A stretch of DNA of 64,000 nt from Salminus brasiliensis (GCF_030463535.1 NC_132888.1:8351581-8415580); one strand, 5' to 3'; shown: positions 23,555 to 35,190, counted from the first letter of the stretch. A program made the numbers and translations. The notes: generated by a model from the letters alone, not told the origin.

Positions 23555-24455
23555 TACACTCATTATACCAAGAACTTCATTGGGAACAAAATATGTACAT
23601 CTACATTTTTACGCAATCACCTAATCAGCCAACCATGTGGCAGCAGTGCAATGTAAAAAAATATGCAATCAGCAACCATCAGAATGGGAGACGAATATCG
23701 CGGTGAGTATGAGCATGGCAGGATTGTTGCTACCAGAAGGGCTGGTTTGAATATTTCTACAAGTGCTGATCTTTTGGGATTTTCAGCACAACAGTCTCTA
23801 GAGTTACTCAGAATGTTGCAATAAAGTTGCAAAAAATTAAATATCCAGTGAACGGCGATTCTGCAGTTCTGCAGATGGAAACACCTTGTTAATGATAAAG
23901 GTCAACAGAGAATGGTCAGACTGTTTGGAGCTGGCAGAAAGGATACAGTACCTCAGATAACCACTCTCAGAATGCACAACAACACATGCACAAGACCAGA
24001 CCAGGTTTCACTGCTGTCAGCCAAGAACAGAAAGCTGAGGCTGCAGTCAGCACAGGTTCACCAACACTGGACAGTTGAAGACTGGAGAAACATGGCCTGC
24101 TCGGACAAATCTCACACAGATGGCAGGGTCAGAACTGGGCACCAACAGCATACATTCTTTGACCCAATCTGCCTTGTGTCAGCAGTCCAGGCTGGTGGAG
24201 ATTTTGCTTTAAGGCCAGAGCCTAGAGTATTGTTGCTCACCATGTGCATCACATGACCACAATTTACCATCTTCTAACAACTACTTCCAGCTTGATGAGG
24301 CAAACCGGTCTCATGAACATGACAGCGAGTTCAGTGTTCTTAGGTTTCCCAGTCTTCCCAGTCACTGGATGTGACTCCAGTAGAACAGTAGGCTCAGGAG
24401 TTTTTGAATATCTTGTGAAATCCATAACATGAAGAATTGATGCTATTTTGAGAAC
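23555..24455 (+). pseudogene. Degenerate Tc1-like transposon (family T2), about 0.9 kb
   Basis: The 5' end (ATACACTCATTATACCAAG and AATCACCTAATCAGCCAACC) resembles the terminal region of a common fish Tc1-type element. Further in, AGCATGGCAGGATTGTTGCT, CAGCACAACAGTCTCTAGAG, GGTCAACAGAGAATGGTCAG, CTGTCAGCCAAGAACAGAAA, CAGTTGAAGACTGGAGAAAC and CTTGTGTCAGCAGTCCAGGC follow in transposase order. Frameshifts and internal deletions break the frame. The last piece, AATATCTTGTGAAATCCA..ATGAAGAATTGA, is near the 3' end, and the terminal repeat is replaced by poly-C and a SINE. Confidence 0.8.
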
Positions 24456-24466
24456 AAATACCCAAT

Positions 24467-24479
24467 TACCCCCCCCCCC
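24467..24479. repeat. Poly-C run at Tc1/SINE junction
   Basis: A run of about 12 C lies exactly between the Tc1 relic and the inverted SINE. Confidence 0.85.
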
Positions 24480-24875
24480 TCCCAACCAAATGTTTCCATT
24501 CTACATAGCCAATTACCCAACCCACTTGTTAGTACTCTCCCCCCTTACATGTAATGGTGAAAACTGACACATGCCTCCTCTGAAACATGAACAACCAGCC
24601 ACCGCCTCTTCTCGAAATGCTGCTGATGCAATGCCACCAGGCAACCAACACGCTCTGAGGAAAACACTGGATACCCAGTTCTGCTGCATCGACTTGCAGA
24701 CACTTGTGCAGTCCGGCATCACACTGAAGTGATGTGGAGAGAGAGCCATCAACCCACTCAGAGAGAGCAAGGCCAATTGTGCTCTCTCCGATACCGGCTG
24801 CTGATGGCAGGCAGCAGGACCTGGGATTGGAATCAGTGATCCTCAGGTCATAGTGGCAGTGCCTTAGACCTGTTT
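24480..24875 (-). mobile_element. tRNA-derived SINE (family B), minus strand
   Basis: Read on the minus strand it begins near 24870 with AAGGCACTGCCACTATGACC, then CAGGTCCTGCTGCCTGCCAT in place of the GCCATGCTGCTTTGCC block. AGAGAGCACAATTGGCCTTG, the GATGGCTCTCTCTCC block and the body follow, ending at about 24480. It lies inverted directly against the end of the T2 Tc1 relic. Confidence 0.7.
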
Positions 24876-25499
24876 GTGATATGGGCCCTTTAATAATCCT
24901 TAATTTTACATTTTATCCCATGTATGTACTGAAAAAGGAAGCTTTATGATGTGGACATGCACACATTTTAAGGGCTTAATGCTGCTCTTCTGCTTCTGAA
25001 AGGGGCTCTGGAGAGCAGGACCATCCATCGGTCAGATAGACTGGAGAAGCGTCCCATCCCTATGCTCCATCCCTCTCTCTGTGGAGAGCCTGTAAAAGTC
25101 AGGGAGATATATGTAGCATGCGCTCTGACATAAGCGCCCGTGTACAGCTAATGCAAATGAGAGGCTGTAGAAAATGGGATTGTGGTGCTCTGAAGGTTAT
25201 CGCTGCATGTCTGGCTGCTGGCAGCTCAGTGGTAAATACGCTTAGAGAGAAGACACAGGGACTCTTCCGAAGCACCGCAGTGAAGATGGGGAGCTGCTCC
25301 GTGGCCCTCTAGAAAATGCAGCTTTTAATTACTGGGGGTTTAATGAAGCACAAGTGTGCCGTCCTGGTATAGAAATAGTTCAGCGCTCAAGGTTGTTGTG
25401 TTCTGTTGTTCTTTTTGACACAAAAATGGTCAGTCCATTTTATTAAAATACAATAATATTAATTTGTGAGCTCTCTGGAATTAGTGAGTGAACATTTTT
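24876..25499. other. Unique intergenic DNA
   Basis: No gene or repeat is recognised. Confidence 0.5.
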
Positions 25500-25785
25500 G
25501 TACTAAACCTCATATGGATCCGCAAAAACCTTGTATCAAAATATAAAAAATGGCAACTTTACAGGAGAAGGGGAAAAAATCTTAAATTTCTATGGAAGTC
25601 AATGTAAAAAGATTTTACTCCAAGTAACTTAGGAGCATTTCTATTTATCCATTAATCATGGAATGTATTGATTACACAACCTGAGTCACCAGAAATCAGG
25701 ACAGAAAGAGAGCAGGGTGGAGGGAGTGGTCTCCAAGAGTGAGCATTTATCTCCTGCTTGACCATGGACGCTTGGTATTTGTTGG
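25500..25785. repeat. Unnamed dispersed element D, copy 1
   Basis: The blocks ACCTCATATGGATCCGC, ATGGAAGTCAATGTAAA and GGAGCATTTCTATTTATCC are followed by a 116-base segment at 25670-25785. The 3' segment recurs almost exactly at 26953-27066, and the 5' blocks recur more loosely at 28240-28360. I recognise no family. It is not coding. Confidence 0.65.
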
Positions 25786-25959
25786 CTTTTGTCTATACTT
25801 TAATACATAACTAATAATATATTCATAGAATATTTTGGAGATATACGTTTATACGTTTATGTTTAATATATTTTCAATGATCTGCTCAAGATCTTGGTGG
25901 TACTCATGTTACTCATATTGACTTGACTGATTTATAACTGTACACACAGACTGGTTGAA

Positions 25960-26125
25960 CAAAGATTGGTGATTGGTGAACAACCTTTACATTAAGTCAA
26001 AGGTTCCTTAAGACTTCTTCACACTCTCACATCTCTAATATACACTTCTTTATGAAAGCAAATGGCTCTCCTATAGAATCACTCAAAGAACCATTTGTAG
26101 CACCTTTATTTGTTTATTTAAAAAT
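25960..26125. repeat. GGTTCTTT foldback element
   Basis: CAAAGGTTCCTTAAGACTTC, TTCACACTCTCACATCTC, GGCTCTCCTATAGAATC and ACTCAAAGAACCATTTGTAG match the family ends. Confidence 0.6.
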
Positions 26126-26952
26126 AAAAGAGTAAAACAACATAGAAGTATTTCATAGAATCTTCCATAAAATGTATTGATCTCAGCGTGTCACAAAAAC
26201 TCAGTAAAACATTTATTTTTAATGTTTTGCGTTTATTTATTTATTTATTTATTTTTTACGAGACCAATGAGAGACCCTTAGAAAAAAACAGTGATACATA
26301 TTTCATACATATACACTGTGTAGCATTTTTTTTAACTTTATGCTAATAATTTCCACTCATGCTGGGCTAATCCTGGCCCCCCAAGTGGTCAAAAATTCAG
26401 TTTTCATTTCAGTTGATGATGAAATACCGAGGTGACCTTCTGAATGTTGATCCACCCACTGGGCACCTGGCAACATATGAAGCAGAAAAGCCTCTGATTG
26501 GCTGCTTTCTACCTTGCTCATTATCGACCTACTAACTTCATTTTTCAAATGTATGGCGAGAGACCTGCTAAAAGGGTGGGTTAGATTTAGCATCACTTGA
26601 AATAGTTAAACTGAAGGTGCCCACAGTAGGCCCCAAGTCAGTGAGACACAATGAAAGTACCTCTGGAACCCAAAATGTAAAATCCTTGCTTTTCTAAGTG
26701 TTAAAAAGCCAAGCACAATGTCCTCTGTAGTCACATGTACAAGTGCAAGCAAGCAGCGAGGTCAAGCTGACCCTCAGCACTACATGTAAAAAAAACCCTA
26801 AGGAGAAGCAGGGGTTTGGGATCAGTCACAGGCAGCAAGACGCGGGACGACGTCTTTGAGAGGCTGGATGTGTCACCCAGCCAGCTGCCTCATCAGACTG
26901 CCCCACGACACCACAGAGCACAATTCAGCTCAGCCTGACAGCCTGTCCACGC
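26126..26952. other. Unique intergenic DNA with (TTTA)n
   Basis: A (TTTA)n run lies at 26232-26256. The remainder shows no gene or family. Confidence 0.5.
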
Positions 26953-27066
26953 GATTACACAACCTGAGTCACCAGAAATCAGGACAGAAAGAGAGAGGGG
27001 TGGGGGAGTGGTCTCCAAGTGTGAGCATTTATCTCCTGCTTGACCATGGACATTTGGTATTTGTTG
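26953..27066. repeat. Dispersed element D, 114-bp copy
   Basis: This is a near-identical direct repeat of 25670-25785, with only a handful of differences. It includes CACCAGAAATCAGGACAGAA and ATCTCCTGCTTGACCATGGA. Confidence 0.9.
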
Positions 27067-28239
27067 CTCCTGGGCTCCCCCTACAGTCAGGGAGTGTCCA
27101 TTGCAGTAAATACAAATCACGCTTTGAGCACCCCCTTCATGGAAAGCTGTACATGTGCATTTGTTGACAAGCTGAGCGATCTAGAAGTGGCGTCTGAAGT
27201 GGGAGAAGCATGTGGACTGAGATCCCGTGCAGCTCCATCCAGAGTGCAGTAGCAGCGTTTGGCCTGGAGTGGCAATGCTAGAGACGCCAATCCTCCTACT
27301 GAAGTAAGTGGAGCTTCAGCATGATCTTGAAGCTGTTATTTTAAGGTAAAATTATTGCATCATGCTGCTTTAACTAAATACAGTGTTTCAGTCCATATCT
27401 CAGCTTCCTCACAATAAATAACTTGCAGATGACAGTCAGGGCTGGCAGAGCGAGAATTACAACGAACGCTCTGTCTACCAGTTAAGATCGACAAAGCTTT
27501 TGGGAAACTGGGCACAGACCAGTATAAACATGCACCACCGCTCAGAAAGGACTGAATTATGCTGCAGCATTGGCACAGAGGAAGATGAAGATTGCAGTAT
27601 TTCAGTATCAGCAAAGTAAATAAGGAGAAATTTGAGAACTGTTGATGGTCGTGCAGAAATTAGGCCCAGCCTTGTTAATGGACGGATAGCTTGGAGCTTG
27701 AAAACAGTTGATGTTCTAAAATGGGGCCCAGAAAGCAAATCATATGTGTAGTTTGTCCTAAAGCATACCCAGCTCCACTAAACTGAATGGAAATAATAGT
27801 GGCTCACCCTTAGAACTGTATTCATTACTGTAGTAGTAACAATATGTAGTGTGTTGTTTGTGGCACTCCATGCCCCTTCCTTCAGGGCCGGGCCAACCTA
27901 AATCTCCTTCCAAGAAAATGTATACGTTTGTAGTCCGGATGGAAACCCATTTCAGCCTAGAACTGTTTTTACACTAAATTTAGCTATTTTAAACAACATA
28001 TGGCAGAATTTATTTTTATTTCCTCGAGAAAATGAGCCATTATTCCAGTGCATTCGGTGATAAACTCAAGAAAAGAGGCATCTTTTATGTAAATTCAGTG
28101 ATAATGTTGATGCTGCTGGCAGAAACAGACTGAGAGGTGAAAGGTGAGCACTGGCTTCCAGATAAATCTCTTCTGCCTTTGTTGAAACTCTGTGCTTTAA
28201 TGTTCCAGATTTTTCAGTTCTCGCCTTCCCACCTTACAA
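27067..28239. other. Unique intergenic DNA
   Basis: No gene or repeat is recognised. Frames of 70-103 codons around 26856-27252 overlap on both strands and cross element D, so they are not called. Confidence 0.5.
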
Positions 28240-28360
28240 ATTTGTTTTATAGAAACCTCATATCTTCAGAGCTTTACATGATAAGAAAAAAAACCTTAAC
28301 TTTCAGTGTAAGTCAAGGTATATAGAAATTAATTTGGAGCATTTCTATTGGTCCATTCAT
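28240..28360. repeat. Dispersed element D, diverged 5' blocks
   Basis: AGAAACCTCATATC, the AGTGTAAGTCAA block and GGAGCATTTCTATTGGTCC run parallel to 25505-25650, but the copy is more diverged. The 114-bp 3' segment is absent here. Confidence 0.45.
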
Positions 28361-28924
28361 TCAGAAAAAATATTTCCATATATTATGGAAATACGCCTGT
28401 TGAAAAAAGTACTAATACGAGTAATAATCACTGTGGATTGTGGCTCCTGTCTCTCACTCACGCTTGTGCTTATTTACCAGGAGATGACGGAATTACAGAG
28501 TTTGTTCCCTTGTGGGTTAAATAGTCACTCGCATTTTCTGATTTTTGGGAATTCGGATTATGGGATTATGGAAATGCGGGTACCGTCTATTGTTCCACTG
28601 TGTTGTAGAACCCCTACCATTCCTCTAAACTGTTCACAGTATCCCAGAGCAGGACAGTTTTGATGAGAACGTTGTTTAGAGGAAGTTCAATAGTAATGAC
28701 GTGCAGGTGGTGTGTTTTTCACACAGGAAAATAAAAGCGGATCTCATCAGGTCCCACTGGAGACGTATTTTTATGACAAGGGTAAACAGAATCCGGTTAA
28801 AGTAGATCCAGATACTATCCAGATACAAACCACATGTTAGAATTACAACAGTAATAGAACAACACAAGTAGAAATAAGGTTTTATTAGATGACAAAGAAG
28901 CCTTTTTAAGGCTTGAATGTCCTT
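28361..28924. other. Unique intergenic DNA
   Basis: No gene or repeat is recognised. Confidence 0.5.
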
Positions 28925-29060
28925 CACTTAATAAAGGCTTGTTTTCTAACTAAAGGTTTTTTACACTGACTCAACTCTGACAAAAATGGTTCCTCCTAGA
29001 ATCAAAAGTGGTTCTTCTATGGCATCGTTCAATGGCATCACCCTTTGTTGTAGCTTCATT
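28925..29060. repeat. GGTTCTTT foldback element
   Basis: AACTAAAGGTTTTTTACACT, AAAAATGGTTCCTCCTAG, AAAAGTGGTTCTTCTATGGC and a final GTAGCTTCATTTTTCA match the family. Confidence 0.6.
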
Positions 29061-29099
29061 TTTCACTGAAAATGTTCAAATAAGAAATGGAGTTGACTT

Positions 29100-29265
29100 T
29101 ATTTCAACATTTCAAAGCACTCTTTCCCTCACTTGTTTTTTTGCTCTTTTTTTGCCTATATCTGTGTTTTAATATTTTATCCTTGTGGAGACGATGTGCA
29201 TTTCAAGTCGACATCACTGTGGTTGGACTTGTAATGGAGTAAAGTATCCTATCCTATCAGAATGT
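29100..29265 (+). mobile_element. LINE 3' tail fragment
   Basis: A T-rich stretch is followed by TATCCTTGTGGAGACGATG, GCATTTCAAGTCG, a GTAATGGAGTAAAGTATC end and a short (CCTAT)n run. This is the usual form of a fish non-LTR 3' tail and its terminal short repeats. Confidence 0.5.
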
Positions 29266-29749
29266 AGATTTGATTTTGCTAGTACATCTGTTTCAGACAC
29301 ACTCACAAGCATTATAAAGACACGTCCAGTCAGAACCTCTCAGATCATGAGTCGCTGCTGAAATAACATGCTGCCCCTTCCTCCCAGTGCTGAACATTAC
29401 TAATTCATGCTCCTGTCAGTCTTGATCTTAAAGCGTCTCTTCCGCTTGCCTATCTGTTTATGCTGCTGTTATTTAATGTTTAACAGAGCCTGTCTTTACT
29501 GTAATGGAAGAGAAGCTGCCCTGGCCACACTGACAGGCTAACTAATCTTCCTCTGAGGCTGTGATGGGAGATGGGTGCGGCAGACAAGACGAGAGAACCA
29601 CCACTGCTGATAAGTGGCTTCAGATACAAGTCATTGTATAAGATACCTCAAGCCGAGCTTGGATCAGCAGGCCTATGCAGGGAGATACCAGCTAATTTGA
29701 TACACCTGCCACTGACCTACACTCTGACCTGTTGATCAGAACCTGGCTA
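29266..29749. other. Unique intergenic DNA
   Basis: This is complex, repeat-poor DNA without a recognisable gene. It is a possible conserved non-coding region, but no evidence beyond composition is available. Confidence 0.4.
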
Positions 29750-29835
29750 CTATTAGGGGTGTAACGATACATGTATTCGCACCGGATGTCACGATCTGAT
29801 GCACACAGTCGTACGAAGAATGCTGATAGTAAGGG
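29750..29835. repeat. hAT-like terminal fragment
   Basis: AGGGGTGTAACGATACATG and TATTCGCACCGGATGTCACG resemble the end of a fish hAT-type element. The opposite end was not found. Confidence 0.4.
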
Positions 29836-29917
29836 CGATGAGATAGAGAGCAGCCGACTGACAGTAGAACAGTACACTGAGTGAAAGTGGAAACAGGTGA
29901 AACATTGATCAGACATA

Positions 29918-30378
29918 CACTAAATGGACAAAAGTATTGGGACACCTGCTTGTTCATTGTTTCTTCCAAAATTTACACTGTCTCTACTGTCCAGGGAAAG
30001 CACTCTACTAGATTCTGGCAAGAGCATTAGTGAGGTCAGGATGTTGGAGGATCACTGCCTCAACTCACCCACAACTCTTCAACTCATCTCAAAAAGCACT
30101 GGATGGAGCACCAACCATCATTCCAGAGAACACAGTTCTTCCACTGCTCCACAGCTCAATGCTGGGGGGCTTTATACCCCTCTAGCCCACGCCTGGCATT
30201 AGGCATGTTTAGCTGCTCTGGAGAGTCCTGGAGAGGCCAGTACCTCTCTGCCAGTACAGGGACTAGACAAGCTGTGTGTATTTGTGCATTTGCACATCTG
30301 TGTCAGCAATGGGTGCACCTTAAAGTAGCGGAATGCATTCATTACAAGGGGTGTCCACAAACATTTGGACGTATAGAG
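29918..30378 (+). mobile_element. MITE family M1, near full length
   Basis: The left terminus CACTAAATGGACAAAAGTAT follows a TA, and the right terminus ends CACAAACATTTGGACGTATA. The ends are inverted and imperfect. The interior carries ACAGTTCTTCCACTGCTCC, TCAATGCTGGGGGGCTTTAT, GCACATCTGTGTCAGCAATG and AGCGGAATGCATTCATTA. Four other copies in this window share that order. It has no coding capacity and depends on a transposase elsewhere. Confidence 0.85.
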
Positions 30379-31194
30379 GAGGAGAAAGACAAAGACAGTC
30401 CCCTCTTCTCAATATTTGTTTTAACATGACCTTGTCCACATGGCCTCACAATTTCTCTCAAGGGAATCCCAGAGACCATCTTGAGAGCCATTAAATTACT
30501 TTATTAGCTCAAGTGAAGTTGATTATATGAGCCATCAGAGGGATGAGGGATTGAGAGAACACAAGTGTCGACTTCGTTGCGAAATCATTGCGACGTTCCT
30601 TTTTCACCCCCCCCCCCAAACATTTAGCTAAAGCTGTTTATTAGCTATAACCACAATCAAATGGTCAAGATTTCAAATCCATTAAGCTGCAAAGTACTCA
30701 ATTTTTAAGGTGACTGCCAATATGGCTTCATTACTGTACTCTGCTAGTTAGTTGGTTGCATGTTAGCATGATTGATCAGAGTCACCAGATGTCCTCGTTT
30801 TCCCAGATGTCCTCGTTTTCCCAGACGTCCTCTTTTCAGGATCTAAAAATGCATTCAGCCAGGAATTCTAAGTGACATAAAATGTTCAGGAATTCACTCT
30901 GAGTTGACGTTGCTTCTACAATCGCCTCATATTTGAACAATTTATCATTAACTTCTCTTTAATGATGCAAGAATGAGCAAGAGATGGACAGAGCGGGAGA
31001 CAGGAGATTGACTCCAGCCTAAAAATGCATGCAACAACCTTGTATCCCTGTTTTTGCACTTTTACAGGAGACTGAATGGAGATAATTTGGCCATAGAGGC
31101 TATGAAGGTGATTGACTGTTCTTTGGTAAATGAATATATGTCGATGTACTAATATAGTTGCAGAGGCAGACAGGAAGGGTTTGGAGTTGTCACC
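30379..31194. other. Unique intergenic DNA with small simple repeats
   Basis: A poly-C run of about 11 is at 30607-30617. No gene is recognised. Confidence 0.5.
30785..30840. repeat. 18-bp tandem repeat, three copies
   Basis: The unit CCAGATGTCCTCGTTTTC starts at 30785, 30803 and 30821, the last with changes. Confidence 0.9.
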
Positions 31195-31435
31195 CTAAGC
31201 ACACCCCGCTATAACATCACAACAGCACCACTGTGAGTGACTCGTGGTAGTGGCACGTAAAAGTGTGCTGTGCTGGTGTGGGTATATCTGAGAACAACCA
31301 ATGACCAATGAGGAAAGTGTAAAGACTCATCTGCTCATGGAAACAGATGACCTACAGTCTCTAAACATACACCCGAAAGGTGTACCACTAAACTGGGTGT
31401 TTCTAATAAAGTGGCCAGTCACTGCTGTGCTGAGA
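31195..31435. repeat. Non-autonomous DNA transposon fragment
   Basis: GTAGTGGCACGTAAAAGTGT, GAACAACCAATGACCAATGA, CTGCTCATGGAAACAGATGA and a GTTTCTAATAAAGTGGCCAG end resemble an old fish Tc1-derived element. A very similar end (GTTTCTGATAAAATGGCCTG) recurs at 31918-31937, about 510 bases later, so this element may bracket the next one. Confidence 0.5.
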
Positions 31436-31554
31436 ATGATCTTCTTAAGGTCCCTTTCCATTGATTGAGAGAGATGGAGAGGTGGGCGGATAAATTGGGT
31501 AGCAACATCTGAGCTGCAGTAGTAAACCTAGTTTACGAAGTCTTACTTGTGCTG

Positions 31555-31940
31555 ACATGACAGATTTGAGCGTTCGGGGCATAGACTCAACAAGACCTCT
31601 GAAGGCGTCCTGTGGTATCCGGCACCAAGACGTTAGCGAGAGTGAGTAGTGAGCTTTTATGAATCACATCAATGAGCCTTAGTTGGACAAGACCTTGTCA
31701 CTGGTTTTCCGGTTCCTTCTTGAACCACTCCTTGGTCGGTACTGACCACTGCATACGAGAAAAACCCTTCCAGGCCTGCCTGATGTTTTGGAGATGTTCT
31801 GACCTAGTCATCACCTTCAAAAACTCACTGTTCACTGCCTAATATGTAGATCCCAACCTTTGACAGATGAAGCCACTGTAGATGAAGATAATCTATGTTT
31901 TCCACTTTATATATAGTGTTTCTGATAAAATGGCCTGTTA
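31555..31940 (-). mobile_element. Internally deleted Tc1-like (family T1), minus strand
   Basis: On the minus strand GTCAGAACATCTCCAAAACA and TATGCAGTGGTCAGTACC (about 31730-31800) match the 5' coding part of family T1. GCTAACGTCTTGGTGCCGGA (31600-31640) matches the 3' coding end. The central catalytic region is gone. The junction lies in the same place as in 56555-57070, so both descend from one deleted founder. Confidence 0.75.
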
Positions 31941-32403
31941 CTGTAGGTACAAAGCAAGCATTTCTTATAACCTTGCATATACTTGAGTTGAGTAGACATG
32001 GCTACTTCCTCCAGAACTTGCGAGAGAGAAAAACCAAGCCGAGAGGCTTGAGGACAGAGAAAAGACGAAGATCGACTTCCAGCTCCTGCTGAGCAGATCC
32101 AGCCAGCAAGGCTGTGAACATCAGAAAACCTGCTTCGTTTTTTTTTTTTGGGTCCTTTTCCCTCATCCCTTCCGCTTGAGGCCATAAATCAAAGGTTTGG
32201 CTCTGCGTGTGTATCAGTGTGTGTGTCTGTGTGTGTCTGCGTAGGTGTGAGAATAACTGCTGATCTGTCATAGGAGCTAAATGGCGGGAGTGACTTTGTG
32301 TGAGGCAGAGAAAGGGCAGAGTCGCGGCTGCTGCTCCACTATCTGCTTTTCTCACCAATCTACTTACTACAGCTTCCACAAATGAGAAGGGGTCGGTGTG
32401 GGG
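31941..32403. other. Unique intergenic DNA
   Basis: A T10 run lies near 32145. A TG-rich patch lies at 32205-32245. No gene is recognised. Confidence 0.5.
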
Positions 32404-32424
32404 AAGAGAGAGAAGGAGAGAGAG

Positions 32425-32474
<50 letters not shown>
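32404..32474. repeat. (GA)n microsatellite
   Basis: Nearly pure GA covers about 45 bases inside a longer purine-rich tract. The Ser-Leu and Arg-Glu frames through it are artefacts. Confidence 0.95.
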
Positions 32475-32476
<2 letters not shown>

Positions 32477-33599
32477 AAATTTATATTTCTCTGTGGAAGC
32501 ACAGCAGTCTTGTTTTTGTTATCTCTCTCTATTCATCCCTGGATTATTTTTGGAGAGAATCGCAAATGAAGTTCTGCCCTCTATGCCATTCAATTGAAGC
32601 GCTGCAACTCTTGGATTTACAGCCACCCCCTTGTCTATTTATTCAGCACCCCCACCCCCTCCCCCCCATCCCATCCCTTGTTTCTCATTTGTTTTGGATC
32701 AGAGAGAGGATTCGGGGATCTAAACAGGCATTCAGTGCTCCGGGAGGTGAATAGGTGGCGTCCTCTACATTCAGCTTCATTAGGGAACTGGATTCATTCA
32801 TCTGGATGGTATCAATGGCATTTCTACTAGAAGACTCTGGGAGACATGAGTCATAAATGTAATCTTGACAATTAATGAGATGGGAACAATGCTAGCAAGT
32901 TAAAACTAATGACTGTCATTGGCGTAGGCCCCGTCGTCAGCCCAGGTCTTGCATCAGCGGGGCTCTCGCAGATCCTGCCGAACTTAGGAAAGGGGGCAGA
33001 GCCTACCCCTGATGGTTGATGCTTGCTGTAAACACTTGTCTTCCATGAGGAGGCCTGTGGAAATGGTTAAGCGAACACACACTCACACACTCTCACACAT
33101 TCAACAATCACAATGTTTTGTCTATTTATTAGCATTTATTCAAATGTTCTTTATTTTTTAGATCAAATTAACACCTACAGAGAAATAGGCTGTGTCCCAA
33201 TTGTCTACTACAGACCCACACTATAAGCTATAGACTATGTACTAATCTTAATAGTGCTGGCTTGGCCGTGTACCAACCAGTTTTTACTAACAGGACGTGA
33301 GGAGGCATTGCTTTGCCAACATCCGTCATTGCTCTAGCAGGTTTTCCAGCTGCCGTTGCACTTGCCTCCTTATTCACCATTTATTCTCATAATTGTTCCA
33401 GGTGTGAGAAGCTCCACCCTTTGTGTTGTGTTGCATTGTGGGATAACGGCTGTCATCACCACAGGTTCTGAGGATGCATCATACATATCTGAGTATACTC
33501 AACCTTGACACTTTTATCTACACCACATACTACATACTCAAACTAGTAAGTATTAGTAATTAGCACACAACTGGGACGCACCCATATAAATAGATGGGG
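32475..33599. other. Unique intergenic DNA
   Basis: C-rich at 32640-32670, with short CA-rich words at 33075-33110. No gene is recognised. Confidence 0.5.
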
Positions 33600-33604
33600 C
33601 AAAA

Positions 33605-33845
33605 AAATAGATGGGGCAGCAGTGGGTCAGCGGTTAGTGCACCAGGCTATCGATTCCCGGGCTCGGCAAGCTGCCACTGTTGGGCCCTTGAGCAAGGCCC
33701 TTTGCCCTCTCTGCTCCCTGGGTGCTGGAGTTGGCTGCCCACCGCTCTGGGTGTGTGTCCTCACTGCCCCTAGTTCACTAGTGTGTGTGTGTGTGTGTTC
33801 ACTACCACAGATGGGTTAAATGCAGAGGACACCCGTAGCTTTAGC
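33605..33845 (+). mobile_element. tRNA-derived SINE (family A)
   Basis: The head GCAGTGGGTCAGCGGTTAGT and a B-box-like ATCGATTCCCGGG are followed by GCAAGCTGCCACTGTTGGGC, GCCCACCGCTCTGGGTGTG, a CTAGTTCACTAGTGTGTG block with (GT)n, and ACCACAGATGGGTTAAATG. The usual tail (GGTAAAGGTGCACG) is missing, so it is 3'-truncated. Confidence 0.85.
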
Positions 33846-33859
33846 TATTATATTGGTCA

Positions 33860-34065
33860 GTAAAGCAACACACACTTACAAACATGCACAACCACAACCC
33901 TCACATCCCAGACTCATACACACTACTTCCATTCATTTATTCCACCCCCACACATACAGCCAACCCCCTACACACATAGACAACACCCACTCATTTACTC
34001 ATACTCATCATCCCCTTCAACACACACCCCACCCCCACCCTTACCTACACACTCACACACATCCA
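33860..34065. repeat. Cryptic CA/CACC-rich tract
   Basis: About 200 bases are almost free of G and dominated by ACAC, CCCAC and CATAC words. It follows the truncated SINE A and may have grown from its tail. Confidence 0.8.
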
Positions 34066-34574
34066 CATGTTTCATCAGGTTCTGAAACAGGACTGGACAT
34101 GTTTTGTGTTCGGTGGTCAGACACAGTTACAACCTGTAGGCAATTTCATTCCTACTGACTGCAGCTCCATCATCTATCAGGATCTGTCTGAATGCAGTGT
34201 AATCAGCCCCTCAGCCAGCAATCACTTAGCATGGTGTGTATATATGTGTGTATGTGTGTGTTATGGTTGCCAGCTGTCAAGGACTGGCCTTGGGACTGAA
34301 TGATTTAGTCAAGGCCTCTGGGAATGATAAAAACTCTTGTATGGTTGAGATTTGTGGTTTTTAATTATTAATTAGATTAAACCATAACATTCTCTGGCTT
34401 ATTATTCAGTAATTAGATCATCAGTTAAGACAATGCAAACTGCCTGTGTCTTCTTATGGTGTGTCCTGAGCATTATCTCAGTTCTTAAAACCCCAGGGCT
34501 TATTATTCAGTAACTACAGTTAAGGTGTATGTAAAGTTCGTAACGGACAGGAGGGTTCTGGTCATTTGAAGAAT
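34066..34574. other. Unique intergenic DNA
   Basis: A (TG)n patch lies at 34232-34260. No gene is recognised. Confidence 0.5.
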
Positions 34575-35092
34575 TAAATCAATCAATCAGCCTTTATTTT
34601 CACAAGAAGTACACTGACAGTGACCCTTCATTTTAATGTAGCCATTTTTATTGGAACATTTACAATAAACAGGGATTGAAAAAAACAATAGTATTTAATC
34701 AACTGAAACTGAAATTAACAAAAGTAAATATATAAATGAAGAAAGAAAACAAAAAAACAAAACAATTAAAATAACAAGATTAGTAAAACATAAAACATAT
34801 GATGTATTTATTAAGACAGAACAATATAATACATAAAAAGTAGAAACAGAAATGACTGAACTAAAATAAACAAAAAAATAAAAGCAATAGTATGTTGACT
34901 TAAAATATAAATTTGAGTTAAAATAAATAAGCCAAAATGAGTTTTTAAAACAAGTCATTCCTTAAGAGCAAATAGGGAAGCTAGAATGAAGCTAAACTAA
35001 TTAAAATAACTGACATAATTAATAAAAAATAATGTCAAAAATGATAAAATAAACAACAAAAATAAGCAACAAAAATAAAAGTAGTAGTAGTA

Positions 35093-35127
<35 letters not shown>

Positions 35128-35190
35128 TACATTATGAAGGAATGATTAAAAAAACCAAATAAATAAATAAATGAATAAATTAAAAATAAA
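34575..35190 (-). other. Probable LINE tail plus AT-rich low-complexity DNA
   Basis: An AATCAATCAATCAGCC start followed by TTTATTTTCAC looks like a LINE 3' end on the minus strand. The rest is very AT-rich, with (AGT)n(AAT)n at 35078-35126 and AAATAAATAAATGAATAAAT at 35158-35180. Confidence 0.5.

Noticed and set aside
32002..32502. 166-codon minus-strand frame rich in Ser-Leu
   Set aside because: Half of it is the (GA)n microsatellite. The remainder has no domain.
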